Position numbers and translations under genes: made by a program. Below the pieces are notes generated by a model. That model worked only from the letters and a program-made list of their open reading frames with translations, was not told the origin of the DNA and made no database searches. 64,000 nucleotides of DNA from Pelomonas sp963422775 (GTDB lineage Bacteria > Pseudomonadota > Gammaproteobacteria > Burkholderiales > Burkholderiaceae_C), in NCBI GenBank assembly GCA_963422775.4, contig CAUJSJ030000032.1:62001-126000 (forward strand), in the 5' to 3' direction. Positions 55,994-64,000 of the stretch are shown piece after piece; the first letter of the stretch is position 1, and the number at the start of each line of letters is the position of its first letter.

Positions 55994-58675
55994 TCAGCTG
56001 CGCACCAGCGTCGCCTTCAGCATGCTGTTGAGCATGTCCTGCGTCTCGGCCAGATGCGCACGCGTCTCGACCGACAGCCCCGGCTTGGCCGAGGCCACGC
56101 GCAGTTCGTTGGAAAGCTGGGTGGCGTGCCAGCGGGCCATCGAGAACGCGTCCGCGTAGACCGTCGCACCGTTGGTCGCCCGGTTCAGCTGGGCCTGCAG
56201 GCGGCGCAGGTACTCGCGCTGCAGGCTGCGGCGCATGCGGTCGATCTCGGCACCCGTCTTGAGCTCGCTGAAGATCGCACCTTGCAGCGTGCCGTAGACC
56301 TCGCTGAGCGACACCGCGCTCTTGCGTTGGGCCTCGGGCAGATAGCTGCTCTGCTCGATGAGGCGGCGCGCCGTGTTCGGCGACATCAGGCGGTCCAGCA
56401 CGCGGCCCTGCAGCGCGGCCACACTGTCGGGAATGGACAGCGGCAGGCCGCGGTCCCACTCGTTGTAGTCCACCGTCTGCGTGACAAGGAACTCCGGCTT
56501 GAACTTGAACGAGTCGCTGGACAGCAGGCCGGCGGCGATGAAGCGCAGGGCCTCGCGCTGCTGCGCGTTGTCGACCGGCTTGAAGGCCGGGCCGGCCGTC
56601 ACGCCTGGCACCACGCGCTCGGCGTGCAGGCCACCGACGTATTTGCTGACGTTGTTGGCCGTCATGCCGAGCTGGCGGAAAGACTCGGCCACCGAGCGGC
56701 GGTTGCGCAGCGGGTCGTCGCCCACGGCGGCCTGGCGCGACTGCACGCGCTCCCACAGCTCCTGGCTGAGCTTGAGGCGCTTCTTGGCGTAGGCCAGCGG
56801 GTCATCGCCCAGGTCGCGCTGGTTGGTGCGCGGGTCAAAGCCGTCGTAGGGGCCGCCAACGCCCTGGTCGAAGTCGTCGCCGTAGGCCAGCTGCGGCTCG
56901 GTCGAGCGCGCGGCGATCTTGGCGAGTTCGGCCGCTTCTTGTTCAGCAGCGATGGGCTTGTAGGCGTATTCGATGGCCCAGTAGTCGTAGGCGCCCAGCG
57001 TCGTGTTCGTCAGGCTGGCCTTGGCCTCGCCCTTGAGCGGCAGGTTGTAGGCGTTGTAGTCCATCACCGAGTTGGAGATGCCGTGGGCCTCGGTGTAGGC
57101 CTTGTCCTTGAGCTGGGCCTGGGTGACCGTCGTGGAAGAGCGGAAGTTGTGCTTGAGCCCCAGCGTGTGGCCAACCTCATGCATGACGACGTCCTTGATG
57201 ACCGCCTGGGCCAGCGCCTCGGCCTCGGGGCCGTTCATGTCCATGCCCTCTGCTCCGCCCCGCAGGGCCAGCAGGTCCAGCGCGAAGCCCAGCTCGTTGG
57301 CCTGGTCGACCATGTAGCTGCACTGCTGCTCGGACAGGCGCAGGCTGCGCTCTCCCATCCAGTTGCTGGCGGTGTGGTCGTGGCCGTTGAAGCCCACGAC
57401 GTCATCAGATGCGAGCCGGCGCGAGCCGCGGCCGAAGACGTCGCTCATGCCGATGTCGGCATCCAGGATTTCGCCGGTGCGCGGGTCACGGTTGCTCGGG
57501 CCGATGGCGAAGCCGACGTCGGAGCCGGTGAACCAGCGGATGGACGCGTGCGTCGAGTCCATGTTGTCCCAGTCGGCGTCGTCGGGCTGCTGCCTGGCCT
57601 GCACGGCGTCCTTGAAGCCGATCTTCTCGAAGGCCTTGTTCCACTCCTCGATGCCGGCCTTGACCGCCGCGCGGTATTGGGTGGGGATGTTCTTGTCCAT
57701 CCAGTAGACGATGGGCTGCACCGGCTCGGACAGGGCGGCTGCCGGGTCCTTCTTTTCCAGGCGCCAGCGGGCCACCATGTGCACGCGCGGGTTGGCCTTG
57801 AGGTCCTCGCCGAGATTGCTGTAGCTCTCCATGAAATGACCCAGGCGCGGGTCGGCATGGCGCACGGCGGCCGGCGCTTCGGGCAGCGCGCGGAAGCTGT
57901 AGACGAAGCTGAAGAACATCGAGCGCGGGTCCGGCGTGGCCTGGGGCGGCGTGGGCACGGGCACCGGCACGGGCACCAGCGGCGGCGCGGGGATGCGCGG
58001 CGTGGCGAAGTGCACGCGCGAGGTCAGCGTCGTGATCTGCGCGTCGGCGCGGGTGGCCTCGATGAAGGAGTTGGCGCGGTCAGGCGCGAACGGCAGGCGG
58101 TAGGCCATCTCCAGACGCGTCGAGTAGCCGGGGATGTCGCCCAGCAGCAGGTTGCTGGCTTCAACCAGCACGGACTTGCGGTCCGGGTGGTCGGCGCTGG
58201 CCACCGGCACGCCGGCAATCAGGCTGGGCGAGAACGCCTGCTCGATGGCCAGCTTGGCTGACGCGCTGTCGGAGCGGAACTTGGTGTTCAGCGCGATCAG
58301 CTGCACATGGTTGCCGAAGCGGCGCCATTCGGCCAGCTCATCACCCAGCATCTGACTGGCGTACAGGCCGCGCTCGCCGATGGAGTTGGCCACGTTGACG
58401 CTGAACAGGAAGGGCTTGTTGAAGGCTTCCTTGGGGATCTCGATCCAGACCTTCTCGTCCTTGCGCCAGATCGGGAAGAGGCCCGGCTGCTCCTTGGCGC
58501 CCTTGATGACGTCGGCAAAGGGCTTGGGCGCCGTCGGGTCGGCGGGCGGGCGGGCGGCGGCGCCAGCGGGGGCCGAGGCGGCGCTGGGTGCGACGGGAGG
58601 CGTCTGGGCCTGGGCGGCCGCGGCCAGCGCAAGCAGGGCGGCCGTGGCCAGGGCGGTGCGGGACATCGGGATCAT
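55994..58675 (-). CDS. Secreted zinc-dependent metalloprotease (DUF5117/DUF5118 type)
   Basis: An 893-residue exported protein. After the signal peptide (MSRTALATAALLALAAAA) and a Pro/Ala-rich linker come a DUF5118-like start (FPIWRKDEKVWIEIP), a large beta-rich DUF5117-like region and a metzincin-type catalytic domain with HEVGHTLGLKH (HExxHxxGxxH, first His near residue 499). A long C-terminal helical region follows. Substrates are unknown. The start is uncertain between Met 58675 and a Met three codons later. Divergent from the yqiA-like gene, with 116 bp between. Confidence 0.92.
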   Translation of the reverse strand: MIPMSRTALATAALLALAAAAQAQTPPVAPSAASAPAGAAARPPADPTAPKPFADVIKGAKEQPGLFPIWRKDEKVWIEIPKEAFNKPFLFSVNVANSIGERGLYASQMLGDELAEWRRFGNHVQLIALNTKFRSDSASAKLAIEQAFSPSLIAGVPVASADHPDRKSVLVEASNLLLGDIPGYSTRLEMAYRLPFAPDRANSFIEATRADAQITTLTSRVHFATPRIPAPPLVPVPVPVPTPPQATPDPRSMFFSFVYSFRALPEAPAAVRHADPRLGHFMESYSNLGEDLKANPRVHMVARWRLEKKDPAAALSEPVQPIVYWMDKNIPTQYRAAVKAGIEEWNKAFEKIGFKDAVQARQQPDDADWDNMDSTHASIRWFTGSDVGFAIGPSNRDPRTGEILDADIGMSDVFGRGSRRLASDDVVGFNGHDHTASNWMGERSLRLSEQQCSYMVDQANELGFALDLLALRGGAEGMDMNGPEAEALAQAVIKDVVMHEVGHTLGLKHNFRSSTTVTQAQLKDKAYTEAHGISNSVMDYNAYNLPLKGEAKASLTNTTLGAYDYWAIEYAYKPIAAEQEAAELAKIAARSTEPQLAYGDDFDQGVGGPYDGFDPRTNQRDLGDDPLAYAKKRLKLSQELWERVQSRQAAVGDDPLRNRRSVAESFRQLGMTANNVSKYVGGLHAERVVPGVTAGPAFKPVDNAQQREALRFIAAGLLSSDSFKFKPEFLVTQTVDYNEWDRGLPLSIPDSVAALQGRVLDRLMSPNTARRLIEQSSYLPEAQRKSAVSLSEVYGTLQGAIFSELKTGAEIDRMRRSLQREYLRRLQAQLNRATNGATVYADAFSMARWHATQLSNELRVASAKPGLSVETRAHLAETQDMLNSMLKATLVRS

Positions 58676-58791
58676 GAGGTGTGTCCGGAGGAAACAATGG
58701 AAAGGCGGCCACTGTGGCGGGCAGCGACACTCGCGTCAATCCGCGCCCTCCCCCGTCGCAGGGCGGCAAAACTTCACGCAAAACTTCCGTC

Positions 58792-59382
58792 ATGGCGCTC
58801 ACGCATCTGCTGTATCTGCATGGTTTTCGCTCCTCCCCGGCCTCGGCCAAGGCCCACCGCATGGCCGACTGGGCGGCCGGGCAGCGCGGTCTGGAATTCG
58901 CCTGCCCGCAGCTGCCTCCCTCTCCGCGTGAGGCCATGGCGCTGGTGGTCGACCTCGTGGCCAGCTGGCCTGCGGAAGGTGCCGCCGTCATCGGCAGCTC
59001 GCTGGGCGGCTTCTATGCCACCTCGCTGGCAGAGCGCCCCGCCCACCGAGGCTGGCGCGTCGCCGTGCTGAACCCGGCGGTGGACCCAGCGCGCGATCTG
59101 TCTCGCCACATCGGCACGCTGACCGCCTGGCACGATCCGGAACTGAAGTTCGAATTCACGGCCCAGCATGTCGCCGAACTCGCCGCGTTGACGCCGCCGG
59201 CACGCCTCACCAAGCCGCTGCGCTACTACGCGCTGATCGCCAAGGGCGACGAGTTGCTGGACTGGCGCGAAATGCTGACCCGCTACGCCGGCTGCGACGG
59301 CGAAGTGCTGGAGGGCAGCGACCATGGGCTGACGGATTTCGAAGCCCATCTGCCGGGTGTCCTCAAACACCTGCAAGCCTGA
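58792..59382 (+). CDS. YqiA-like alpha/beta-hydrolase esterase
   Basis: A 196-residue hydrolase: oxyanion segment LLYLHGFRSSPASAKAH, nucleophile Ser in the GSSLGGFYA elbow, catalytic Asp region (YYALIAKGDELLDWREM) and His in GSDHGLTDFE. This is the UPF0227/YqiA layout, a family of small carboxylesterases with unknown physiological substrate. ATG 58792 gives the family N-terminus; an upstream in-frame start would precede the metalloprotease leader. rnb follows 18 bp later. Confidence 0.88.
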   Translation: MALTHLLYLHGFRSSPASAKAHRMADWAAGQRGLEFACPQLPPSPREAMALVVDLVASWPAEGAAVIGSSLGGFYATSLAERPAHRGWRVAVLNPAVDPARDLSRHIGTLTAWHDPELKFEFTAQHVAELAALTPPARLTKPLRYYALIAKGDELLDWREMLTRYAGCDGEVLEGSDHGLTDFEAHLPGVLKHLQA

Positions 59383-59400
59383 GGCGACAATCCCGCTCCT

Positions 59401-61440
59401 ATGTTTGCGCTGTTTGATGATGCCGGGAAGTTTCTCGCCGGCCGTGTGATGTCCGAGGCCGATGCCTCGCTGCAGATCGAGCTGGACTCGGGCAAGCGAG
59501 TCAAGGTCAAGTCGGCCAATGTGCTGCTGAAGTTCGACAAGCCCGCGCCCGCCGCGCTGCTGAGCGAAGCGCGTGCGCTGGCCGACGATATCGATCTGGA
59601 CCTCGCCTGGGAGTTCGCGCCCGAGGGCGAGTTCGGCTTTGCCGACCTGGCGCGGGACTATTTCGACGCCAAGGCCGGCACCGTGCAGCAGGCCGCAGCA
59701 CTCTTGCGCCTGTACGACGCACCGCACTACTTCCGCCGCGCCGGCAAGGGTCAGTTCAAGAAAGCGCCCGAGGAGACGGTCAAGGCCGCGTTGCTGGGCA
59801 TCGAGCGCAAGCGCCAGCAGGCGCTGCAGATCGAGACCTGGGCCAACGAGCTGGCGGCAGGCGCCTGCCCCGCACCCATCCAGGAGCAGATCTACAAGAT
59901 CCTGTTCAAGCCCGACAAGAACGGCCCCGAGTACAAGGCCGTCGTCGAGGCCAGCAAGCGCTCGCACAAGGCCCCGCTGGATCTGCTGCAGAGTGCTGGC
60001 GCCATCACCAGCGCCTACCAGTTCCACTGGAAGCGCTTCCTGTTCGAGAACTTCCCCAAGGGTGCGGGCTTCCCCGCGCTGACGGCGCCGGAGATCAAGG
60101 ACGAGCTGGCGCTGTCGACCGCGCAGGCCTTCTCCATCGACGACTCGCAGACGACCGAGATCGACGACGCGCTGTCGGTACAGGGCCTGGGCACGGGCAC
60201 GGTCACCTTCGGCGTGCACATCGCAGCACCTGGCCTGGCGATTCAACCCGACTCGGCCGTCGACAAGGTCGCCCGCGACCGCCTGTCCACGGTCTACATG
60301 CCGGGCTGGAAGCTGACGATGCTGCCCGACGACGTCGTGCAGGCCTACACGCTGATCGAAGGGCGCGACTGCCCGGCGGTGTCCATTTACTTCACGATGG
60401 ACGAGGCGACGTTCGAGATCAAGAGCCGCGAGACCAAGCTGGAGCGCGTGCACATCGCCGCCAACCTGCGCCACGACAAGCTCGACGGCATCGTCACCGA
60501 CGCCACGCTGTCCGGCGAAGCGCCGGCCGACTACGCCTTCGCGCCCGAACTCGCCTTCACCTGGCGCCTGGCCAAGCACCTGAAGGCTCAGCGCGAGGTG
60601 GTGCGCGGCAAGCCGGAGAACTTCAACCGGCCGGACTACAACTTCCGCCTGGCCGGCGAGCGCTCGGAGGCGCCCAACGGCACCGAGTCCGTCGAAATCG
60701 GCGTGCGCGCCCGCGGCAGCTCGCTGGACCTCATCGTGGCCGAGGCCATGATCCTGGCCAACTCCGCCTGGGGCGGCTGGCTGGCCGAACTGGGCCTGCC
60801 CGGCATCTACCGCAGCCAGGCCAGCCTGGCGCCGGGCATCAAGGTGCGCATGGGCACCAAGGCCCTGCCACATGCGGGCATGGGCGTCGCCCAATACACC
60901 TGGGCCACGTCACCGCTGCGCCGTTATGTCGACCTGGTGAACCAGTGGCAGATCATTGCCTGCGCCCGCCACGGCCGCACGGCAGCACTCGCTGCGCCGT
61001 TCAAGCCCAAGGACGCCCAGCTCTTCTCCATCATCTCGGGCTTCGAGTCGGCCTACGCGGCCTACAACGGCTTCCAGAACGGCATCGAGCGCTTCTGGAC
61101 GCTGCGCTGGCTGCAGCAGAACGCCACCACCGAGCTGACCGCCACCGTCATGAAGGACGGCCTGGTGCGCGCCGACGACCTGCCGCTGGTCTTCAAGGCC
61201 CTGGGCTGCGAGAACCTGCCGCGCGGCAGCCACGTGAAGGTGCGCATCACCGGCCTGGACGAGATGACGCTGGACGTGCACGCGACGCTGACCGAGCGGC
61301 TGGATGAAGCGCCCGCCGCCGAGGAGCCGGAAGGCGACGAGGACGAACTGGAGGCCGCGGCGACGCCGCTGACGCTGGCCATCGACCTGAATGACGGCTC
61401 CGGCGAAGCCGAATCGACCGAAGCCGCGCCACAAAGCTGA
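59401..61440 (+). CDS. rnb: Exoribonuclease II-type RNB-domain protein
   Basis: A 679-residue 3'-to-5' exoribonuclease. The N-terminal region (MFALFDDAGKFLAGRVMSE) is a small OB-like/SH3-like module. The RNB domain begins near residue 230, and its catalytic Asp cluster is visible in SIDDSQTTEIDDALSVQ; HIAAPGL, STVYMPGWKLTMLP and TWATSPLRRYVDLVNQ follow. A C-terminal S1-like segment and an acidic tail end the protein. It degrades mRNA decay products. This form is closer to the betaproteobacterial RNB proteins than to the E. coli enzyme. tonB starts 2 bp after its stop. Confidence 0.92.
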   Translation: MFALFDDAGKFLAGRVMSEADASLQIELDSGKRVKVKSANVLLKFDKPAPAALLSEARALADDIDLDLAWEFAPEGEFGFADLARDYFDAKAGTVQQAAALLRLYDAPHYFRRAGKGQFKKAPEETVKAALLGIERKRQQALQIETWANELAAGACPAPIQEQIYKILFKPDKNGPEYKAVVEASKRSHKAPLDLLQSAGAITSAYQFHWKRFLFENFPKGAGFPALTAPEIKDELALSTAQAFSIDDSQTTEIDDALSVQGLGTGTVTFGVHIAAPGLAIQPDSAVDKVARDRLSTVYMPGWKLTMLPDDVVQAYTLIEGRDCPAVSIYFTMDEATFEIKSRETKLERVHIAANLRHDKLDGIVTDATLSGEAPADYAFAPELAFTWRLAKHLKAQREVVRGKPENFNRPDYNFRLAGERSEAPNGTESVEIGVRARGSSLDLIVAEAMILANSAWGGWLAELGLPGIYRSQASLAPGIKVRMGTKALPHAGMGVAQYTWATSPLRRYVDLVNQWQIIACARHGRTAALAAPFKPKDAQLFSIISGFESAYAAYNGFQNGIERFWTLRWLQQNATTELTATVMKDGLVRADDLPLVFKALGCENLPRGSHVKVRITGLDEMTLDVHATLTERLDEAPAAEEPEGDEDELEAAATPLTLAIDLNDGSGEAESTEAAPQS

Positions 61441-61441
61441 G

Positions 61442-62296
61442 ATGCGCAAGCTGACCACGCTGCAGATCGCGCTGGCGCTTTCGCTCGGCGTGCACGCATC
61501 GTTGGGCAGCCTGCGCATCGCCGCACCCGAGGCCTTCAACCGCATCTTCCAGGACACGCCGCTGGAGGTCGTCCTCGTCAACACCCGCTCTAACGAGCTG
61601 CCTACCAAGGCCGCGGCCCTCGCCCAGGCCAACCTGGCCGGCGGCGGCAACGTGGAGACCGGCCGAGCCACGTCGCCGCTGCCGCCCGCGCGGCACAGCG
61701 AGACCGGCGACGCCGCCGAGGCCCAGCACACGCAGATCTCCAAGCTGCAGGAGCAGCAACAGCAACTGCTGACCCAGGTGCGCCGCGAGCTGGCCCTGCT
61801 GCCGCCACCCGACCCCAAGCGCGAGAAGAGCGACCCCACCGAACGCGCCCAGGCCGAGAAGCGCCGCCAGCTCGTCGACCTGCTCGCCGAGATCGAGAAG
61901 CGCGTCAACGACGAGAGCGCCCGGCCGCGCAAGCGCTACGTCAGCCCGTCCACGCGCGAGGTCGTCTACGCCCAGTACTACGACGGCCTGCGCCGGCGTA
62001 TCGAGGAGCGCGGCACGCGCGACTTTCCCGAGTCGCGCGGCAAGAAGCTATACGGCGAGCTGACGATGAACATCCACATCGACCACAAGGGCCGCGTCAT
62101 CGAGACCGAGGTGGTGGCCTCCAGCGGCAACCCGACGCTGGACAAGCGCGCCATCGCCATCGTGCAAGCGGCCTCGCCCTTCGGCAATTTCAGCAACGAG
62201 ATGCTCAAGGGCGCCGAGGTGCTGGTCATCACGTCGCGCTTCAAGTTCACGCGCGACGAAGGGCTGGAAACGACCTTGCAGGGACAACCGCAATGA
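61442..62296 (+). CDS. TonB-family energy transducer
   Basis: A 284-residue protein: N-terminal membrane helix with SLGVHASLG (conserved His in the helix), a Gln/Arg/Glu-rich helical periplasmic spacer, and a C-terminal TonB domain (YGELTMNIHIDHKGRVIETEVVASSG, then DKRAIAIVQAASPF). It should couple the ExbB/ExbD motor to outer-membrane transporters, or act in another envelope process; no exbBD genes are nearby. Its stop overlaps the aroE start (ATGA at 62293-62296). Confidence 0.9.
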   Translation: MRKLTTLQIALALSLGVHASLGSLRIAAPEAFNRIFQDTPLEVVLVNTRSNELPTKAAALAQANLAGGGNVETGRATSPLPPARHSETGDAAEAQHTQISKLQEQQQQLLTQVRRELALLPPPDPKREKSDPTERAQAEKRRQLVDLLAEIEKRVNDESARPRKRYVSPSTREVVYAQYYDGLRRRIEERGTRDFPESRGKKLYGELTMNIHIDHKGRVIETEVVASSGNPTLDKRAIAIVQAASPFGNFSNEMLKGAEVLVITSRFKFTRDEGLETTLQGQPQ

Positions 62297-63108
62297 CCGA
62301 TCGATATGCCGTCGTCGGCAATCCCGTGGAGCACAGCCGCTCACCGGCCATCCACGCGATGTTTGCCGAGCAGACCGGGCAGGCCCTGACCTACGAGCGT
62401 CTGCTGGCGCCGCTGGAGGGTTTCGAGGCCACGCTGCGCGCGTTTGCAGCCGCTGGCGCGCGCGGCTGCAACATCACCGTGCCGTTCAAGTTCGACGCCT
62501 TCGCGCTGGCAGCAACGCGCACCGAACGCACCCAGCTCGGCGGCGCCGTCAACACGCTGCGTTTCGACGCCGACGGCTGGACGGGCGACAACACCGACGG
62601 CGCCGGCCTCGTCAACGACATCCAGCGCAATGCAGGCCGTTCGCTGGCCGGCCTGCAGGTGCTGCTCGTCGGCGCCGGTGGCGCGGCAGCGGGGGTGCTG
62701 GGCAGCCTGATCTCAGCCAAGCCGGCGCGGATCACCGTCGTGAACCGAACGGTCGACAAGGCCCAGGCGCTCGTGGCGAGCCACACCCATCTCGGCGTGC
62801 CACTGGCTGCGGCCACGCTGGCCGACGCGCCCGCCGCCCAGGACATCGTCGTCAACGCTACCAGCACCAGCCTGGCCGGCGCAGCCTCGCCCGTCGATGC
62901 CCGCGTGCTGGCCCGCGGCGCGCTGGCGCTGGACATGATGTACGGCCCCAAGGCCCAGGGCTTTCTCGACTGGGCCGCCGTCCACGGCGCCGAGCCGCGC
63001 GACGGCCTGGGCATGCTCATCGAGCAGGCGGCCGAGGCCTTCTTCTTCTGGCGCGGCGTGCGGCCGGACACGGCGCCGGTACTCGCCGCATTGAGGTCGG
63101 CCCTGTGA
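62293..63108 (+). CDS. aroE: Shikimate dehydrogenase (NADP+)
   Basis: Reduces 3-dehydroshikimate in the aromatic amino acid pathway. The 271-residue protein has the shikimate-binding YAVVGNPVEHSRSPAIHAMF start, catalytic Lys in NITVPFKFDAF, GGAVNTLRF, GDNTDGAGLVNDI, the NADP motif VGAGGAAAGVLG, and GLGMLIEQAAEAFFFWRG near the end. All expected residues are present. Its stop overlaps the mtgA GTG start. Confidence 0.97.
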   Translation: MTDRYAVVGNPVEHSRSPAIHAMFAEQTGQALTYERLLAPLEGFEATLRAFAAAGARGCNITVPFKFDAFALAATRTERTQLGGAVNTLRFDADGWTGDNTDGAGLVNDIQRNAGRSLAGLQVLLVGAGGAAAGVLGSLISAKPARITVVNRTVDKAQALVASHTHLGVPLAAATLADAPAAQDIVVNATSTSLAGAASPVDARVLARGALALDMMYGPKAQGFLDWAAVHGAEPRDGLGMLIEQAAEAFFFWRGVRPDTAPVLAALRSAL

Positions 63109-63821
63109 TCCGACACGCTGGCCGACTCGTTGCCGTGCTGATGCTGGCCGTGCTGTGCCTGCAGCTCTGGTTTGCCGGCCGCATCCTGATGATGCGTTTC
63201 GTCGCACCCCAGTCGACGAGTTTCCAGCGCAGCGAAGCCGTTCGCCTGCTGAAGGACAAGCAGCAGGTGGCCTGGAGCCAGCAATGGGTGAACGACGCCC
63301 AGCTGCCGGCGACGCTCAAGCGCGCCGTCATCGCCAGCGAGGACGATGGCTTCGCCCAGCACGGCGGCGTCGACTGGGACGCGCTCAAGGGCGCCTGGAA
63401 GAAGAACGAGAAGGCGCAGGCTCGCGCGGAGGCGCGCGGCAAGCCGGTGGCCAAGATCGTCGGCGGCTCGACGATCACGCAGCAACTGGCCAAGAACCTC
63501 TTCCTGTCTGGCGAGCGCACGCTGCTGCGCAAGGGCCAGGAGCTGATCCTGACGCTGATGCTGGAAGGCCTGCTTAGCAAGCAGCGCATTCTTGAGATCT
63601 ATCTGAACAGCGTCGAATGGGGCGAGGGCCTGTTCGGCGCCCAGGCGGCGGCGCGGCACTATTTCCATGTCGACGCCGCCCGCCTCGGCGCCTTCGAGGC
63701 CGCGCGGCTGGCCGTCATGCTGCCGGCGCCCAAGCGCTTCGAGCGCCAGCCGGCGTCGCCCTACGTCGTCGGCCGCGCCGGCATCATTGCCGGCCGCATG
63801 AACAGCGCGCAGCTGCCATGA
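63105..63821 (+). CDS. mtgA: Monofunctional biosynthetic peptidoglycan transglycosylase
   Basis: Polymerises lipid II glycan strands at the outer face of the inner membrane. The 238-residue GT51 protein has one N-terminal helix, the catalytic Glu motif VIASEDDGFAQHGGVDW, GGSTITQQLAKNLFLS, the RKGQELILTLMLEGLLSKQ segment and EIYLNSVEWG. The start is GTG 63105, overlapping the aroE stop (GTGA). Its stop overlaps the start of the last gene. Confidence 0.96.
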   Translation: MIRHAGRLVAVLMLAVLCLQLWFAGRILMMRFVAPQSTSFQRSEAVRLLKDKQQVAWSQQWVNDAQLPATLKRAVIASEDDGFAQHGGVDWDALKGAWKKNEKAQARAEARGKPVAKIVGGSTITQQLAKNLFLSGERTLLRKGQELILTLMLEGLLSKQRILEIYLNSVEWGEGLFGAQAAARHYFHVDAARLGAFEAARLAVMLPAPKRFERQPASPYVVGRAGIIAGRMNSAQLP

Positions 63822-64000
63822 GCGACATCACCGAGGAAATCGCTGCCGTCGCGGCCCGCCTCATCGTCGACGAAGGCATGGACTGGGGCCCGGCCAAGCA
63901 GCGCGCGGCCCGCGAACTGGGGGCACCGCGTGCTGCCCTGCCTGGCAACGACGAGGTCGAGGCCGCGGTGCGCGAGCACATCGCCATCTTCCATGCCGAC
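63818..64000 (+). CDS. Conserved hypothetical protein, 3' end outside window
   Basis: The first 61 codons are visible, starting MSDITEEIAAVAARLIVDEG and running off the window edge. The start overlaps the mtgA stop (ATGA at 63818-63821). The visible part is helical and soluble; similar short proteins follow mtgA in other Burkholderiales, but no function can be given from this fragment. Confidence 0.75.
   Translation, partial: MSDITEEIAAVAARLIVDEGMDWGPAKQRAARELGAPRAALPGNDEVEAAVREHIAIFHAD

Overview
The window is GC-rich DNA with compact, overlapping operons. It carries an aa3/caa3 cytochrome oxidase locus with the Burkholderiales order of assembly genes, a CIRCE-controlled rpoH, a PyrB/PyrC' pair, an exoribonuclease II gene (rnb), mpl, a Chp-type pilus chemosensory operon and several PEP-CTERM proteins. 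Together these point to a betaproteobacterium of the order Burkholderiales, probably the Roseateles/Rubrivivax/Leptothrix (Sphaerotilaceae) group. The taxon is inferred from gene content only. No rRNA, tRNA, CRISPR array or recognisable transposase was seen.

Layout. 1-3400: the end of a hybrid histidine kinase, a CheW-like protein, then rpoH behind a perfect CIRCE operator. 3431-6998 (minus): an ECF sigma factor of the Ser/Thr-kinase-linked type and a 951-residue membrane Ser/Thr kinase. 7144-13252 (plus): a tight block of five PEP-CTERM units and a diheme PKD protein, in which the usual stop codons after the sorting signals are missing, so neighbouring units are fused in frame or overlap out of frame. 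This is the most unusual part of the window. 13383-22942: the cytochrome c oxidase locus (ctaC-ctaD-small protein-ctaG-DUF2970-ctaE, and surf1-Sco-like-ctaA-ctaB-sco). 23109-30895: housekeeping genes (bioC-like, comF, trmL, gpsA, secB, grxC, rhodanese, gpmA, GT9 glycosyltransferase, DUF4254, hyi-like). 30879-35328 (minus): an overlapping operon algH-ruvX-pyrR-pyrB-pyrC'-plsC, in which the dihydroorotase homologue lacks its HxH metal site. 35441-39738: photolyase, a soluble chemoreceptor with a C-terminal Cache-like region, and a diguanylate cyclase. 39748-49793 (minus): rubredoxin-pilG-pilH-pilI-pilJ-chpA, running into the diguanylate cyclase.

49955-55911: thiD-like, hemL, mpl, then an accessory patch of about 1.8 kb. 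The patch holds a DUF4424 gene, a degenerate second copy of the mpl 3' end, and a 545-bp imperfect palindrome. After it come a thioesterase, a large secreted zinc metalloprotease, and a plus-strand run yqiA-like-rnb-tonB-aroE-mtgA that ends in a gene cut by the window edge.

How it fits together. The oxidase region encodes the enzyme core, heme O/A synthesis and the copper-insertion factors. The Chp operon should control type IV pili and may feed into c-di-GMP through the terminal GGDEF gene. The pyr operon encodes regulator, transcarbamoylase and its structural partner. The PEP-CTERM units should be exported and sorted by an exosortase encoded elsewhere.
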